DNA of 64,000 nt, from positions 1 to 64,000 of the forward strand of contig JAEYPP010000005.1 in the NCBI GenBank assembly GCA_023410575.1. The letters run 5' to 3'. The first letter of the stretch is position 1, and each line of letters opens with the position of its first letter. The notes below the pieces were generated by a model, which saw only the letters and a list, made by a program, of their open reading frames with translations, was not told where the DNA came from and ran no database searches. The translations under genes and the position numbers were made by a program. This document shows positions 9,810 through 18,941 of the stretch, one piece after another. This stretch comes from Bacillota bacterium (GTDB taxonomy: Bacteria; Bacillota; Clostridia; Lachnospirales; Lachnospiraceae).

Positions 9810-10314
9810 ATAAATCAAATCCTTTTTTGATTCTCTTTTTCGCTAATAAAATGGCAAACACAATGCTAAGCACTAGAGTTCCTGCTGAAATACCAATCAC
9901 AAATAACCAACTTGACATCAAGGAACCATTGGCTTTTGTAGTGGAACCATCCATTCCCATCATAGTTTCACTGTTCATAAAGGATTGATCAAAGTCACCA
10001 CTCATGTCCTTACCATCATATGTTGCTCCATCGCTTATGACTTCACCTTCACTTGCTACTTCACCTTCGCTTGCCACTTCACCTTCACTTGCTACTTCAC
10101 CTTCGCTTGTTGCTTCACCTTCACTTGCTACTTCACCTTCGCTTGTTACTTCACCTTCACTTGTTACTTCACCTTCACTTGTTGCTTCACCTTCACTTGC
10201 TACTTCACCTTCGCTTGTTACTTCACCTTCACTTATTACTTCACCTTCGCTTGTTGCTTCAACTTCACTTAACAATATTTTTGCATATCCTTGCTGATTT
10301 AACATCACTTTCAT
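9799..10314 (-). CDS. Small membrane protein with 12 SEGE hexapeptide repeats
   Basis: A 171-residue protein of unknown function. Residues 22-93 are twelve back-to-back hexapeptides SEGE(V/A)(T/A/I). A Gly/Met/Ser-rich stretch follows, then one C-terminal transmembrane segment (WLFVIGISAGTLVLSIVF, about 133-155) and the basic tail KKRIKKGFDLYED. No clear N-terminal signal peptide is visible. A strong GGGAGGAAT site precedes the ATG. It lies in the export operon between the secreted S-layer-like protein and the permease, and overlaps the permease start, so it may be an accessory membrane or spacer component. Confidence 0.7.
   Translation of the reverse strand: MKVMLNQQGYAKILLSEVEATSEGEVISEGEVTSEGEVASEGEATSEGEVTSEGEVTSEGEVASEGEATSEGEVASEGEVASEGEVASEGEVISDGATYDGKDMSGDFDQSFMNSETMMGMDGSTTKANGSLMSSWLFVIGISAGTLVLSIVFAILLAKKRIKKGFDLYED
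10036..10251 (-). repeat. 18-bp tandem repeat inside coding sequence (12 units)
   Basis: Twelve in-frame 18-bp units encode SEGE plus two variable residues. On the plus strand they read as near copies of TTCACCTTCACTTGCTAC. The unit length is a multiple of three, so gain or loss of copies keeps the reading frame. The repeats also create long meaningless open frames on the other strand. Confidence 0.95.
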
Positions 10315-10331
10315 CTTTATTCCTCCCCTTC

Positions 10332-12836
10332 CTATAAATCCTCTTCTCTCTTACGAAGTTTCTTCTTATAGCAATTGATAATTATAATACGAACTACCGG
10401 AATAAAAATTGCAAGAATAGCTAATTGGATTAATACAAATAACCAAACCGGCATAATATCTTTTTTTGCTTCTGTTTCTCCTTCATTAAAACTTGGGATA
10501 CCAGGATCAATGTAACCGTCACCCATATCACCCGGAGTCATAAACTCACCAACATTAATATCACTAAATTCATGCCGATATTCTACAGGTTCACCATTAC
10601 TATCTTCGAACGAAACAATTAAGGTGCCACCACACATACCAGCCATCGTTGGCATGACCATAAGTTCTACATATTCAGGACTACCAGGTTGAATCGATCC
10701 AAAGTAAACAGAAGCTCCCGATTCAAGAGCGAAATCGCCCTCTAAAGAAAAACTCACATTATCCAATTGAGATTTTCCCATGTTAATAAATTCAAAGGAT
10801 AAGCTAGAGGATTGATTCACATAAGGCATTTCTCCATAAAGTCCGACAAACAGATTTTGAATGTTTAGACGAATTTTCTCAATTGCTCTAAGTTTTAATT
10901 TGCTTGTTTCCGTTACTCCTCCTGCTTCTGAATCCGTCTTTGACATATTATCATACTCATACTCGACCTTAATCTCAAGCTCATAAGCACCTGTTTTGAC
11001 ATCCGATTTTACTCTCATTTCGATACTGTTTTGAACTTCTTCACCTGCATCGATACGGTCAATGTACGCTGTATTAGTGCCTTGTGTTGCAGAAAAGATA
11101 TCCTCTACTTGACTAACTGTCACCTTAATATTCTTTGCTGCTTTCGTAGCATGTGTATTCTTTAAGGTATAAGTAAAATTAAATATGGTGCCCGCTTCCA
11201 ACTGGTCAGTATCTTTACTAAAATCGCTAACAATTATTTTTGGTTTTGAGTTACTATCATTTACGACATTCAATATGTAAATACTTGTCGTAATGGATTG
11301 TTTACTTTCATTAGCATCCGTGTACTTGCAGCCAATAGTCATTGCATTTAAACCTTCATTTGCATTCGGGCTAACTTTAAAGCTCATCGATACTGATTTT
11401 TTTGAACCTGCTTCAATTGTACCAATATTTTTATAAGTTTGAGCCGATAATGGTTCAAAACCTGTAGTTTCCAAACCCTCTCCGCCTACACTAACATTCG
11501 TAACCGACTTGCTTCCTCGGTTTTCAACATCAAATGTTATTGTAACCTGCTCTCCAACAAGTGGAGTAGACGGACTCTGTGCGACATTAGTAATTATGAT
11601 ATCGCTATTGTCTACTTTATCTTCTGGCTTAATTACAGTTATATAAAATGGTGCTACCGTACTTTTAGAATTCCCTTCATTATCTGTATATGAGACCTGA
11701 ATTGTTAATTCACTTAAGCCTGCAACTGCAGTTTCTGTTACAAGCAGTGGAATATCAAACTCTGTATACTTTCCAGCTCCTACGTCATCTAGTTCAATTA
11801 CCTGTGTATCAAAATTAGGAATTATACCAGTCGCCACACCGGTACCAGCTTGAATAGATACTTCTACATTAGTAGCTTTTTCCATACCAACATTTTTTAC
11901 AAGACCTTTTAACTTATACTCATTACCTGCATTCACTTCATTATGAGAACTCGTGCTACTAATAACAAGCTTTGCCTTCTCAGAAGCTTGCGTACTCGTC
12001 TTTTTAACTGTAATTAACATATTTTTAGATGTATTATACTCTACTCCATCTGGATCTTTATAGGAAAAACCTGCTTTTAATGATTTTATACCCTCTGTAG
12101 CTGTAGTTAAAATCTTCATGGAAAGTGAAATTTTCTTAGACTCCCCAGGCTTTAAATCCCCAATTTTAATGTTATCATTAGCGTAACCTGCAATGATATT
12201 AGTTTCACCATAGTCAATTACAACATAAGAATTTAAAGCAGTTATCTCACCAGCATTATAAACATCAAATGTAACATCAACATTATTTCCAATTGCTGCC
12301 GAATCTTCGTTATAATCTAAGTTCTTGATAACTAACTGTGCAGGAGTCTTTTCTTTTGCTATCTTTGCAATGATTGTCAATTTCTGTGTTATATCACGAC
12401 TTTCAATAGAACCATCTTCTAATAAAACCTGTGCCGTAAAAGTTAACTCTACATTAACTGGGTATTTACCAATCTTAGCGTTTTCTCTTGTAATAATATC
12501 AAAATTAATATATGTAGTTTTATCCGTTTCAATTGCAAATGCACCAAGTGGTAAAGCATCCGTTGTTAACTTTGGTGCTGTAAAAGTGAACGGTGAATTT
12601 TCATCTGTAGTTAACACTTCAATGGTTGGATTATAGATATAAGAAATGGATGCTTTAACTGGTATGGCAACTGATGTTGTTACTCCCGGTGTAACTACCC
12701 ATTCCTTAGCTGAAGGATCCAGAATTTCGACATAGGTTTTCGTTGTTTGTTCTGCATTTGCAACAGCTACATCTCCAAATCTTACAATGGTAATTGCCAG
12801 TACTAGCAAAAATGTTAGTATTTTTTTCATATTCAT
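10332..12836 (-). CDS. Large secreted S-layer-like protein with CARDB/Ig-type repeats and C-terminal anchor
   Basis: An 834-residue protein. It has a signal peptide (residues 1-28, KKILTFLLVLAITIVRFG), then at least five related beta-sandwich modules with the pattern fxfdvyNxGx..a.Nv...... gdi.pGes k..s.. of COG1361/CARDB domains. One transmembrane segment near the C-terminus (MPVWLFVLIQLAILAIFIPV) is followed by a Lys/Arg-rich tail. Most of the protein should lie outside the membrane. It sits 19 bases after the ABC ATPase gene and 17 bases before the repeat protein. It may be the envelope-spanning partner of the ABC system or its client. Confidence 0.8.
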   Translation of the reverse strand: MNMKKILTFLLVLAITIVRFGDVAVANAEQTTKTYVEILDPSAKEWVVTPGVTTSVAIPVKASISYIYNPTIEVLTTDENSPFTFTAPKLTTDALPLGAFAIETDKTTYINFDIITRENAKIGKYPVNVELTFTAQVLLEDGSIESRDITQKLTIIAKIAKEKTPAQLVIKNLDYNEDSAAIGNNVDVTFDVYNAGEITALNSYVVIDYGETNIIAGYANDNIKIGDLKPGESKKISLSMKILTTATEGIKSLKAGFSYKDPDGVEYNTSKNMLITVKKTSTQASEKAKLVISSTSSHNEVNAGNEYKLKGLVKNVGMEKATNVEVSIQAGTGVATGIIPNFDTQVIELDDVGAGKYTEFDIPLLVTETAVAGLSELTIQVSYTDNEGNSKSTVAPFYITVIKPEDKVDNSDIIITNVAQSPSTPLVGEQVTITFDVENRGSKSVTNVSVGGEGLETTGFEPLSAQTYKNIGTIEAGSKKSVSMSFKVSPNANEGLNAMTIGCKYTDANESKQSITTSIYILNVVNDSNSKPKIIVSDFSKDTDQLEAGTIFNFTYTLKNTHATKAAKNIKVTVSQVEDIFSATQGTNTAYIDRIDAGEEVQNSIEMRVKSDVKTGAYELEIKVEYEYDNMSKTDSEAGGVTETSKLKLRAIEKIRLNIQNLFVGLYGEMPYVNQSSSLSFEFINMGKSQLDNVSFSLEGDFALESGASVYFGSIQPGSPEYVELMVMPTMAGMCGGTLIVSFEDSNGEPVEYRHEFSDINVGEFMTPGDMGDGYIDPGIPSFNEGETEAKKDIMPVWLFVLIQLAILAIFIPVVRIIIINCYKKKLRKREEDL

Positions 12837-12855
12837 GTAATCTTCCTCTTCTTTC

Positions 12856-13983
12856 CTAAAATTCTTTTATTTCCTCGCTATCATCACCTGAAATATATTC
12901 TCCGTTAGCTGTAGCTTCATCAAAAAAATATTCTCTTGCAGTTGTACTTTCGCTCGAGGCGTATTCTCCTGCAGCTGTATGTTCTGGGTAGATTATATTT
13001 TTGTGTAGACTATGTTCTATATCTATCATTTTCGCTACTTCTTGACCTAATTGTTGCTCTTCCTCCATTTTCACTACTTCTTGACCTAATTGTTGCTCTT
13101 CCTCCATTTTCGCAACTTCCTGGTCAAATCGTTGCTCTTCCATCGGTTTTACTTTTTCTTGGCTTATTTGTTGTTCTTCAGGTTGTTTTGCTGCTTCAAA
13201 AGCATTGGTTAGAGCCAACTCTGCTGCGGCTACTTGCTCTGGATCAGTAATATCAGTGATAATCTCGATACTTTGTATCTGACCATCTAAAATTCGGATT
13301 ATTTTATCTGCAAAGGCGGCAAGACGTGGATCATGCGTAACCATAACAATAGTTTGATTATTCTCCTTTGCTATTCTTCGGATAATCTGCATAACCTCCA
13401 TTGTCGTTTTTGTATCTAGATTGCCCGTTGGCTCATCTGCAAAAACTATCTCTGGTCTTCCGACAAATGCCCTTGCAATACCAACTCTTTGTTGCTGTCC
13501 ACCGCTCATCTCCTTTGGTTTATGTCTTAGTCTCTTTCCAAGACCAACCTCTATTAGCATTTTCTTCGCTGCACGCCTTCGCTTTCTTACACCTATTCTT
13601 TTGAATACTAAAGGAAATTCGACATTCTCAAGTGCTGTCATTGTATTAATCAAATTGTAAGATTGAAAAACAAATCCCAGATAATCCTGGCGAAAACGTG
13701 CTAATTGATTTTCTTTCATCTTAGGTATGTTCTTGCCTTTAATTAAGATTTGCCCTGACGTAGCCTTCTCAATACCTGCCATCAAGTGAAGCAAAGTTGA
13801 TTTACCAGAACCAGACGTACCAAGTAAGCAACAAAATTCACCTTTCATAATCTCAAAACTGACTCCGTTTACTGCAACAATACGTTCTTTTCCCATATGA
13901 TAAATTTTCTTTACATTTTTTACTTCAATTATTTTTTCTAACTGCTTCTTTAGGTTCAATTTTTCTACATTCCTCTCTTCCAC
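12856..13983 (-). CDS. ABC transporter ATP-binding protein (MacB/LolD type) with repeat-bearing tail
   Basis: A 375-residue ATPase starting at GTG 13983, with GAGGGGGT before it. Residues ~18-240 form the nucleotide-binding domain: Walker A GTSGSGKST, Q-loop in LGFVFQSYNL, signature MSGGQQQRVGIARA, Walker B IVFADEPTGNLD, and the switch His in MVTHDP. The remaining ~135 residues are an unusual acidic extension containing tandem 13-residue units of the type MEEEQQLGQEVVK. It is the first gene of the four-gene operon and powers the permease at 8478-9809. Confidence 0.92.
   Translation of the reverse strand: MEERNVEKLNLKKQLEKIIEVKNVKKIYHMGKERIVAVNGVSFEIMKGEFCCLLGTSGSGKSTLLHLMAGIEKATSGQILIKGKNIPKMKENQLARFRQDYLGFVFQSYNLINTMTALENVEFPLVFKRIGVRKRRRAAKKMLIEVGLGKRLRHKPKEMSGGQQQRVGIARAFVGRPEIVFADEPTGNLDTKTTMEVMQIIRRIAKENNQTIVMVTHDPRLAAFADKIIRILDGQIQSIEIITDITDPEQVAAAELALTNAFEAAKQPEEQQISQEKVKPMEEQRFDQEVAKMEEEQQLGQEVVKMEEEQQLGQEVAKMIDIEHSLHKNIIYPEHTAAGEYASSESTTAREYFFDEATANGEYISGDDSEEIKEF
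13030..13146 (-). repeat. 39-bp tandem repeats in the ABC ATPase tail
   Basis: Two nearly identical 39-bp units (MEEEQQLGQEVVK and MEEEQQLGQEVAK) are preceded by a more diverged copy (MEEQRFDQEVAK) and by a related PEEQQISQEK segment. The unit length keeps the reading frame. The segment is predicted charged and helical. Confidence 0.85.
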
Positions 13984-14169
13984 TCATACCCCCTCTTTCT
14001 GCAATTATAATATTCTTTTACGAAATATATTAGCGAATATTTCTTAACTCCACTCTATTGTAATTCTTACTTTTTTATTAATATTAGAGAATCCCAATAA
14101 TATAACAATATTACGTATTCTGCAAAGTATTTCATATGATAGAAGATAGACGTAATTTCCTAACATATA

Positions 14170-14277
14170 ACAAAGTGTTTTGCTTGCAAAACACTCGCGC
14201 CAAGCGCGGTCGCGTAAGCGACATCTTCCTAACGCGCTTGTGTGCATAATTGCGTCCTTTCTTTTGGACGCTTTTTT
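14170..14277 (+). ncRNA. Candidate structured small RNA ending in an intrinsic terminator
   Basis: This 371-base gene-free stretch carries an ordered set of hairpins. There is a perfect 10-bp stem AGTGTTTTGC/GCAAAACACT (14170-14191), then an outer stem AAGCGCG/CGCGCTT enclosing GTCGC-GTAA-GCGAC with a GNRA-type loop, then GCGTCC/GGACGC followed by T6 (14252-14277). The plus-strand T-run makes the last hairpin a textbook terminator, although no plus-strand gene is upstream. The upstream promoter is only weak (TATGAT at 14135), so transcription is not shown. The reading frame seen here on the minus strand runs through the hairpins and looks accidental. Confidence 0.4.
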
Positions 14278-14319
14278 ATGTAATAGGAAGTTCTGAGAAC
14301 TCTCCTATTACATAAAAAA
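14272..14319. repeat. Perfect 17-bp inverted repeat
   Basis: The arm at 14272-14288 (T6 then ATGTAATAGGA) is the exact reverse complement of 14303-14319, with a 14-base loop that is itself partly palindromic (GTTCTGAGAAC). It touches the terminators on both sides. Confidence 0.85.
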
Positions 14320-14343
14320 GGTGGCTGTATATAAACAACCACC
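14320..14343 (-). terminator. Terminator of the cytidylate-kinase-like gene
   Basis: On the minus strand GGTGGTTG and CAGCCACC form an 8-bp stem followed by T6, directly downstream of the gene at 14355-14966. Confidence 0.8.
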
Positions 14344-14354
14344 AATCATAAACT

Positions 14355-14966
14355 CTAGCTATGGTTAACAAACTCCATTACTACATCTACACATTTGTCA
14401 ATACCAATCGCATTACTCTTAATGGAGAGATGGTAGTTCTCTGCTCTACCCCACTTTTCGCTTGCATGATAATTATAGTAATTTGCTCTTCTCTTATCAA
14501 TCTTTAAAATATTTTCTTGCGCCTTATTCGGAGATAAATGATCCACCTCAATCGCACGTTGTATACGAAAAGCAACATCCGCCCAAATAAAAACATTCAA
14601 TACATTCTTCATATCCCTTAGGATATAATCTGCACACCTTCCTACAATCACACATGGACCTTCTGCTGCCACCTTACGAATTACATCAGATTGAGCAAGA
14701 TAGATTCGATCATCCAATGATAGATGAGAAAAGCCAAGTTCTTGGTTACCATATGAATTCATTCCCATTGCAATAGAATATAATAAGCTATTCGTCGCCT
14801 TACTCTCTGCATTCTCGAATGCTGCCTCTGCAAAACCACTTTCCTTTGCTGCTCTTGTAATAATCTCATTATCATAGAATGGTATACCCAGTTTTGCAGC
14901 AAGTTTTGAACCAATTTCTCGCCCACCACTGCCATATTGTCTGCTTATTGTGATAACCTTATTCAT
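14355..14966 (-). CDS. Cytidylate kinase-like protein
   Basis: A 203-residue member of the Cytidylate_kin2 group. The N-terminus ITISRQYGSGGREIGSKLA contains the P-loop-like GSGGREIG with Ser/Arg replacing the classical GKS. An internal VIVGRCADYIL segment is typical of the group. True CMP kinase (Cmk) is a different subfamily, so this may phosphorylate another nucleotide or small molecule. It stands alone with its own terminator. Confidence 0.85.
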   Translation of the reverse strand: MNKVITISRQYGSGGREIGSKLAAKLGIPFYDNEIITRAAKESGFAEAAFENAESKATNSLLYSIAMGMNSYGNQELGFSHLSLDDRIYLAQSDVIRKVAAEGPCVIVGRCADYILRDMKNVLNVFIWADVAFRIQRAIEVDHLSPNKAQENILKIDKRRANYYNYHASEKWGRAENYHLSIKSNAIGIDKCVDVVMEFVNHS

Positions 14967-15113
14967 AATAAACCTCCATTCTCAATCTCTCTGATACAAG
15001 TATATTAATCCATCAGCTTGTAAATTCAAAGAAGTTGTCAATTCAATTATTTATCTGTCAAAAATATCTATAACAACATTGTATCATAAATAGTTTATAA
15101 ATTATACCTTTTT

Positions 15114-17717
15114 TTATAATACTTCCCAGTATTTTAAGAGAAATTGTTTTCTCTTTGTTTGGCTGTTAAAATAGTTGGTTCGGAATCTATGATAGTATTC
15201 AAACATACTAATCTTTTCTTGTTCTGTAATTTCTTCCTCTGAGAAATTAGCTTTTAATGCAAGGGATACGATTTCTTGAAAACCTTTTGGTAGTAGATCA
15301 CATTGTATCATAGCTTGCGCAGCAAACTCCTCATAAGTTTGAGCTTCTTCCTTAATAATCTTTAACATCTTTAGAATACGTTCGATTGCAAGGTAATGTT
15401 TGATTACCTGCTGCATGGAAGTTCCCTTCATTAAAAACTTCTTCCAATTACTCTTACGAACACGATACCTAAGATAAAGAATAATCGTTATCACTACGAT
15501 ACAGCCAAACGAAAGGAGGAATAACATAAGTCCCATCGGAATTTTTTCTAAATCCTGTTCTGAAGGTACTTTTACTGGTACCTTTGTTGGAGCAATACTA
15601 GGTTTTTGAACTGGCTCAGTCACTGTGGATGGAGTAATTGTTGGAGTCTGAGTTGGTTTTTCAGCTATTGTAGGTGTTGTTGTCTTTTCCTCCTCTTCAA
15701 TTTGAGGCAATAAACTCGTTGTTCCATCTTGACTATAACCGTTAGTTACTTCAACAGGAACCCATCCAACACCATCGAAATATACCTCAACCCAAGCATG
15801 TGCATTATAATCCCGAACAGCTGCAATACTGGACTCACTGTCCATTCCCAAAATGCCTTTGTTAATATCTTCGCTTGTTACAATATAACCCTCAATGTAG
15901 CGAGCTGGTACCCCATAATTGCGTAATAAGAGTACAGCAGCTGTTGCATAGTGAGAACAATATCCTTTTTTTGCGTCAAATAAAAAATACTCCGCAAAAT
16001 CTTGATTGTAACGAGGAACACCAGGTGAAAGCGAGTAACTTGTATTATCCCTTAAATACTTAATCACACTAGTAATGATCTGATACGTATCATCCTCATC
16101 TAAATCTACAATGCCCAAATCCACACTCTTAAGTTGTTCAATTCCTTCTGGGAGTTGTGTATACACATCATGTGCAAAGGATCGATAAGCACTCTCATAT
16201 TCCTTAAAATCACTATAGTAATGCTCAGGAACGTCAAACTCATAATCTTGATGAATGGGTGCGATAAATGACACTAAATCATTGACACTTGTAGACTTGT
16301 CATAGCTCACATAATTATTAGTGAATAAATAATTATCCTGCTTATCATTTTCAGGGGCAAAGTAGGAAGCCCCAATATAATTTAACTCTCCTAGCCCTAG
16401 AAAGTTGCAGGCATAGGGAGCGTATAGAAATTTCTTATTCGCATCTTCATATGTAACATATATATCACTTTGGCTCATTGAAATTCCTGAAGTAAGATTA
16501 TTTATATATTCAGAACCACATCGAATTCCATAAGTATCCGCTAGTTCTAACCAACGATAGAGCAGAGTTTCTGCATTTAAAGAAGAATCACCAAACTCCT
16601 CTTGGATACTTTCATATAATCTCATATCCTTCTCTGATATCTGAGCCCATTCATCGCTTAAATATACGGAACCTGCAAAACCCTTCATGTATAAATAACT
16701 AATATCAGAATCCATTGCTACAGACAATGCAACATTACCCGTAAACGATATGCTACTTACATCTCCAAGTTTCCCACTATCTAGCCCACCGGAGTAATAT
16801 GGTTTTGATATCTGGAATGGATTAACTTCATTCCACTTCTCCTTTATGTCTTCTATCGTGTCTGAAATTGAAAACTCTCTTATTGCCTTCTGCAGATCCT
16901 TCTTTACGTCTACAAGCTTCAACTTATTATCATAAACATCGGGCGAAACAGCGATACGAGCTATCAAAAAAGCTACAAGAAAAATAGCGCTTACGATAAA
17001 TGCTGAATGTATGCGTATTCGCAGTTTCCCATCAATATTAGCTTCATGGTTCGAAGCTTTGTGTACTAATAACCGTCGTTGCACTCCATTCGAAATTCGG
17101 TCCATCGTCCTCATGCATGAATACACAGCTACTAGAACAATCAACCATGCTCCGTTTGGAACGATACCGAGTGCTAACAAGGTGCCATAAAACAGAAATA
17201 TTAAGAACATATAGATCGATCTCATATAGTGCTTATACACTTCGACTGTCACAACAAAGCTGATTATCTGAACCAGCAATAGGAGTAATAACGTAGTTGA
17301 TTTATAAGCATCCAAAAAAACAACATATCGATATGGGTTTAAACCATAGTATAGAGAAGCATACTTTATAAATGCATTCTCCAAACAATAAAAACCGTTC
17401 TTAAAATACTCCCAGTAATAATAACAACTAACTGCTAATGATACTAAATATACAAGTGCAATATATATTTTAGCACGTGGATATTCTTGCATAAGTGTAA
17501 AAATCACAACGGTGATTATCGTTCCACCTAAAAGTATTCTTTCATTAACATATAAGTCCATACCGATAATCCAGCTATTAAGGATTGCTAAAACTCCAAT
17601 TACAATAAAGATAATCTTAAATAGTAAATAAAGATAAGGGTGATTACTAACTAATCCAGATGTAATGCGAATTCGATTGTCAATTGTAACACCATGATCA
17701 ATTTTAACCTTACTCAA
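15114..17717 (-). CDS. Transglutaminase-like membrane protein (TgpA type)
   Basis: This 867-residue protein starts at TTG 17717 behind GGGAGGAGA. About six transmembrane segments lie in residues 25-280, with a large extracytoplasmic region after them. A transglutaminase-like domain sits near residues 560-660, with its Cys in KGYCSHYATAAVLLLR and its His in NAHAWVEVYFDGVGWVPVE. A Thr/Pro-rich linker follows, then a final transmembrane segment (MGLMLFLLSFGCIVVITIIL) and a cytoplasmic tail. It is last in the operon moxR-DUF58-transglutaminase, a widely conserved trio of unknown exact role thought to act on envelope proteins or peptides. Confidence 0.88.
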   Translation of the reverse strand: MSKVKIDHGVTIDNRIRITSGLVSNHPYLYLLFKIIFIVIGVLAILNSWIIGMDLYVNERILLGGTIITVVIFTLMQEYPRAKIYIALVYLVSLAVSCYYYWEYFKNGFYCLENAFIKYASLYYGLNPYRYVVFLDAYKSTTLLLLLLVQIISFVVTVEVYKHYMRSIYMFLIFLFYGTLLALGIVPNGAWLIVLVAVYSCMRTMDRISNGVQRRLLVHKASNHEANIDGKLRIRIHSAFIVSAIFLVAFLIARIAVSPDVYDNKLKLVDVKKDLQKAIREFSISDTIEDIKEKWNEVNPFQISKPYYSGGLDSGKLGDVSSISFTGNVALSVAMDSDISYLYMKGFAGSVYLSDEWAQISEKDMRLYESIQEEFGDSSLNAETLLYRWLELADTYGIRCGSEYINNLTSGISMSQSDIYVTYEDANKKFLYAPYACNFLGLGELNYIGASYFAPENDKQDNYLFTNNYVSYDKSTSVNDLVSFIAPIHQDYEFDVPEHYYSDFKEYESAYRSFAHDVYTQLPEGIEQLKSVDLGIVDLDEDDTYQIITSVIKYLRDNTSYSLSPGVPRYNQDFAEYFLFDAKKGYCSHYATAAVLLLRNYGVPARYIEGYIVTSEDINKGILGMDSESSIAAVRDYNAHAWVEVYFDGVGWVPVEVTNGYSQDGTTSLLPQIEEEEKTTTPTIAEKPTQTPTITPSTVTEPVQKPSIAPTKVPVKVPSEQDLEKIPMGLMLFLLSFGCIVVITIILYLRYRVRKSNWKKFLMKGTSMQQVIKHYLAIERILKMLKIIKEEAQTYEEFAAQAMIQCDLLPKGFQEIVSLALKANFSEEEITEQEKISMFEYYHRFRTNYFNSQTKRKQFLLKYWEVL

Positions 17718-17733
17718 GACAATTCTCCTCCCA

Positions 17734-18927
17734 TTATTCGCATACTATGTCGTCCGATATATGTGAAAGACGTAATATTTGTGTCTTTATTCCTATTTCC
17801 TCACCATATAAAAGCAAGGCTTCTTGTTCTGATTCTTGCTCTGATATATACATTAAATGTGTGATTGCTAACTTTCTCTGCTCATTCAGCCTAATGAGTA
17901 GTTCTACCGATAGGTAATTAGTGATATAGAAAATGTTTGTGTATTGCTCCCTGGAAAATTGCGCTTCGTGATAGGTAAGTAAATCATATGGCATCACATT
18001 CAATTTACAACGAAATAATAAAGAAGCAACTTCATAACAGTCTTCTTCTGTTTCTACTCGAAATCTCTCACAATTTTCTTTGTATTCATCATACCAAATT
18101 ATATAGTGGATTTGCTCCTGATACACTAGGGATAAGGAAAGTGTTAATATTGACTCAATAATCCCATCCATTTGTAATAAAGTGAGCGACCTGCTCCCTG
18201 CATAAAAATCTACCATAATCGCAACTGCACAATTAATCGGTAAACCAAACTGCTTTATCATTAATTCATCCTGCTTAATACTAAGTTTCCAGTGTATTCG
18301 ATTCATATTGTCGCCTTGTTCATATGTACGAATTCCATATAACTCCGATGGATCCTCTCCACTTTTTACTGATGAAAATAAATCGGATTCAACTAATACT
18401 TTTGAATTGTTAATAGCTAACTTCTCTTCGATGACATTGATGTTAGGGAGTATCGTCACCTTTAATTGCTCACTACATTCTTTTCTAAATTTAAAAATGG
18501 AAAGGTAATCATAGATGTAAACTTTTTTTATTCGATACTCATACATACCACAGTATTTTGAAGTTGCTGATATAGTTAAACAATTATTTCCCTTTGCATC
18601 AATTGAGTTAACTAAGGTTTCTGTTGTTCGCTGTGCAAGAAAACAACTACCATATTCGACAACTATTTTTACCATTGGTACTGGAAAAATTGAGCGATTT
18701 GTTAGATATAGCTTTAGATCGTATGGTATCCCTCGTGTATAAATGAATTCTTCCGTACTAATATGAATATCCACACGACTCTGAATAAACTTAAAAATTA
18801 TCCACAATATGATTGGTACTATCCCCATGATAATGAATAAAATGAATGTTAAATACTCATTGTAAAGAATGGAAAAGATGAGAAAAAACAAAAGGAGAAA
18901 GCAATACAAGATTTTTGTTCGTATCAA
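17734..18927 (-). CDS. DUF58 domain membrane protein
   Basis: A 397-residue protein starting at TTG 18927 (GGAGGG upstream). Two N-terminal hydrophobic segments (ILYCFLLLFFLIFSILY and FILFIIMGIVPIILWIIF) are followed by a beta-rich part and the DUF58 core with the typical G-x-D-P-S-E-L-y-G-I-R-x-Y-x-x-G-D-x-x-x-x-I-H-W-K pattern around residues 185-210. The core is related to von Willebrand A folds. It lies between the MoxR and transglutaminase genes with gaps of 14-16 bases. Confidence 0.9.
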   Translation of the reverse strand: MIRTKILYCFLLLFFLIFSILYNEYLTFILFIIMGIVPIILWIIFKFIQSRVDIHISTEEFIYTRGIPYDLKLYLTNRSIFPVPMVKIVVEYGSCFLAQRTTETLVNSIDAKGNNCLTISATSKYCGMYEYRIKKVYIYDYLSIFKFRKECSEQLKVTILPNINVIEEKLAINNSKVLVESDLFSSVKSGEDPSELYGIRTYEQGDNMNRIHWKLSIKQDELMIKQFGLPINCAVAIMVDFYAGSRSLTLLQMDGIIESILTLSLSLVYQEQIHYIIWYDEYKENCERFRVETEEDCYEVASLLFRCKLNVMPYDLLTYHEAQFSREQYTNIFYITNYLSVELLIRLNEQRKLAITHLMYISEQESEQEALLLYGEEIGIKTQILRLSHISDDIVCE

Positions 18928-18941
18928 GTTACCCTCCTACT

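Noticed and set aside
10036..10251. Possible CRISPR array
   Set aside because: Units are contiguous 18-bp repeats without spacers and lie inside an open reading frame.
9985..10337. Three long plus-strand frames of SPSLAT-, FTFACY- and LHLLLHLRL-type repeats
   Set aside because: They are antisense readings of the 18-bp repeat in the minus-strand SEGE gene; no ribosome sites and no plausible protein.
14044..14247. 67-codon minus-strand frame
   Set aside because: It runs through several hairpins, has no good ribosome site and a composition unlike neighbouring genes.
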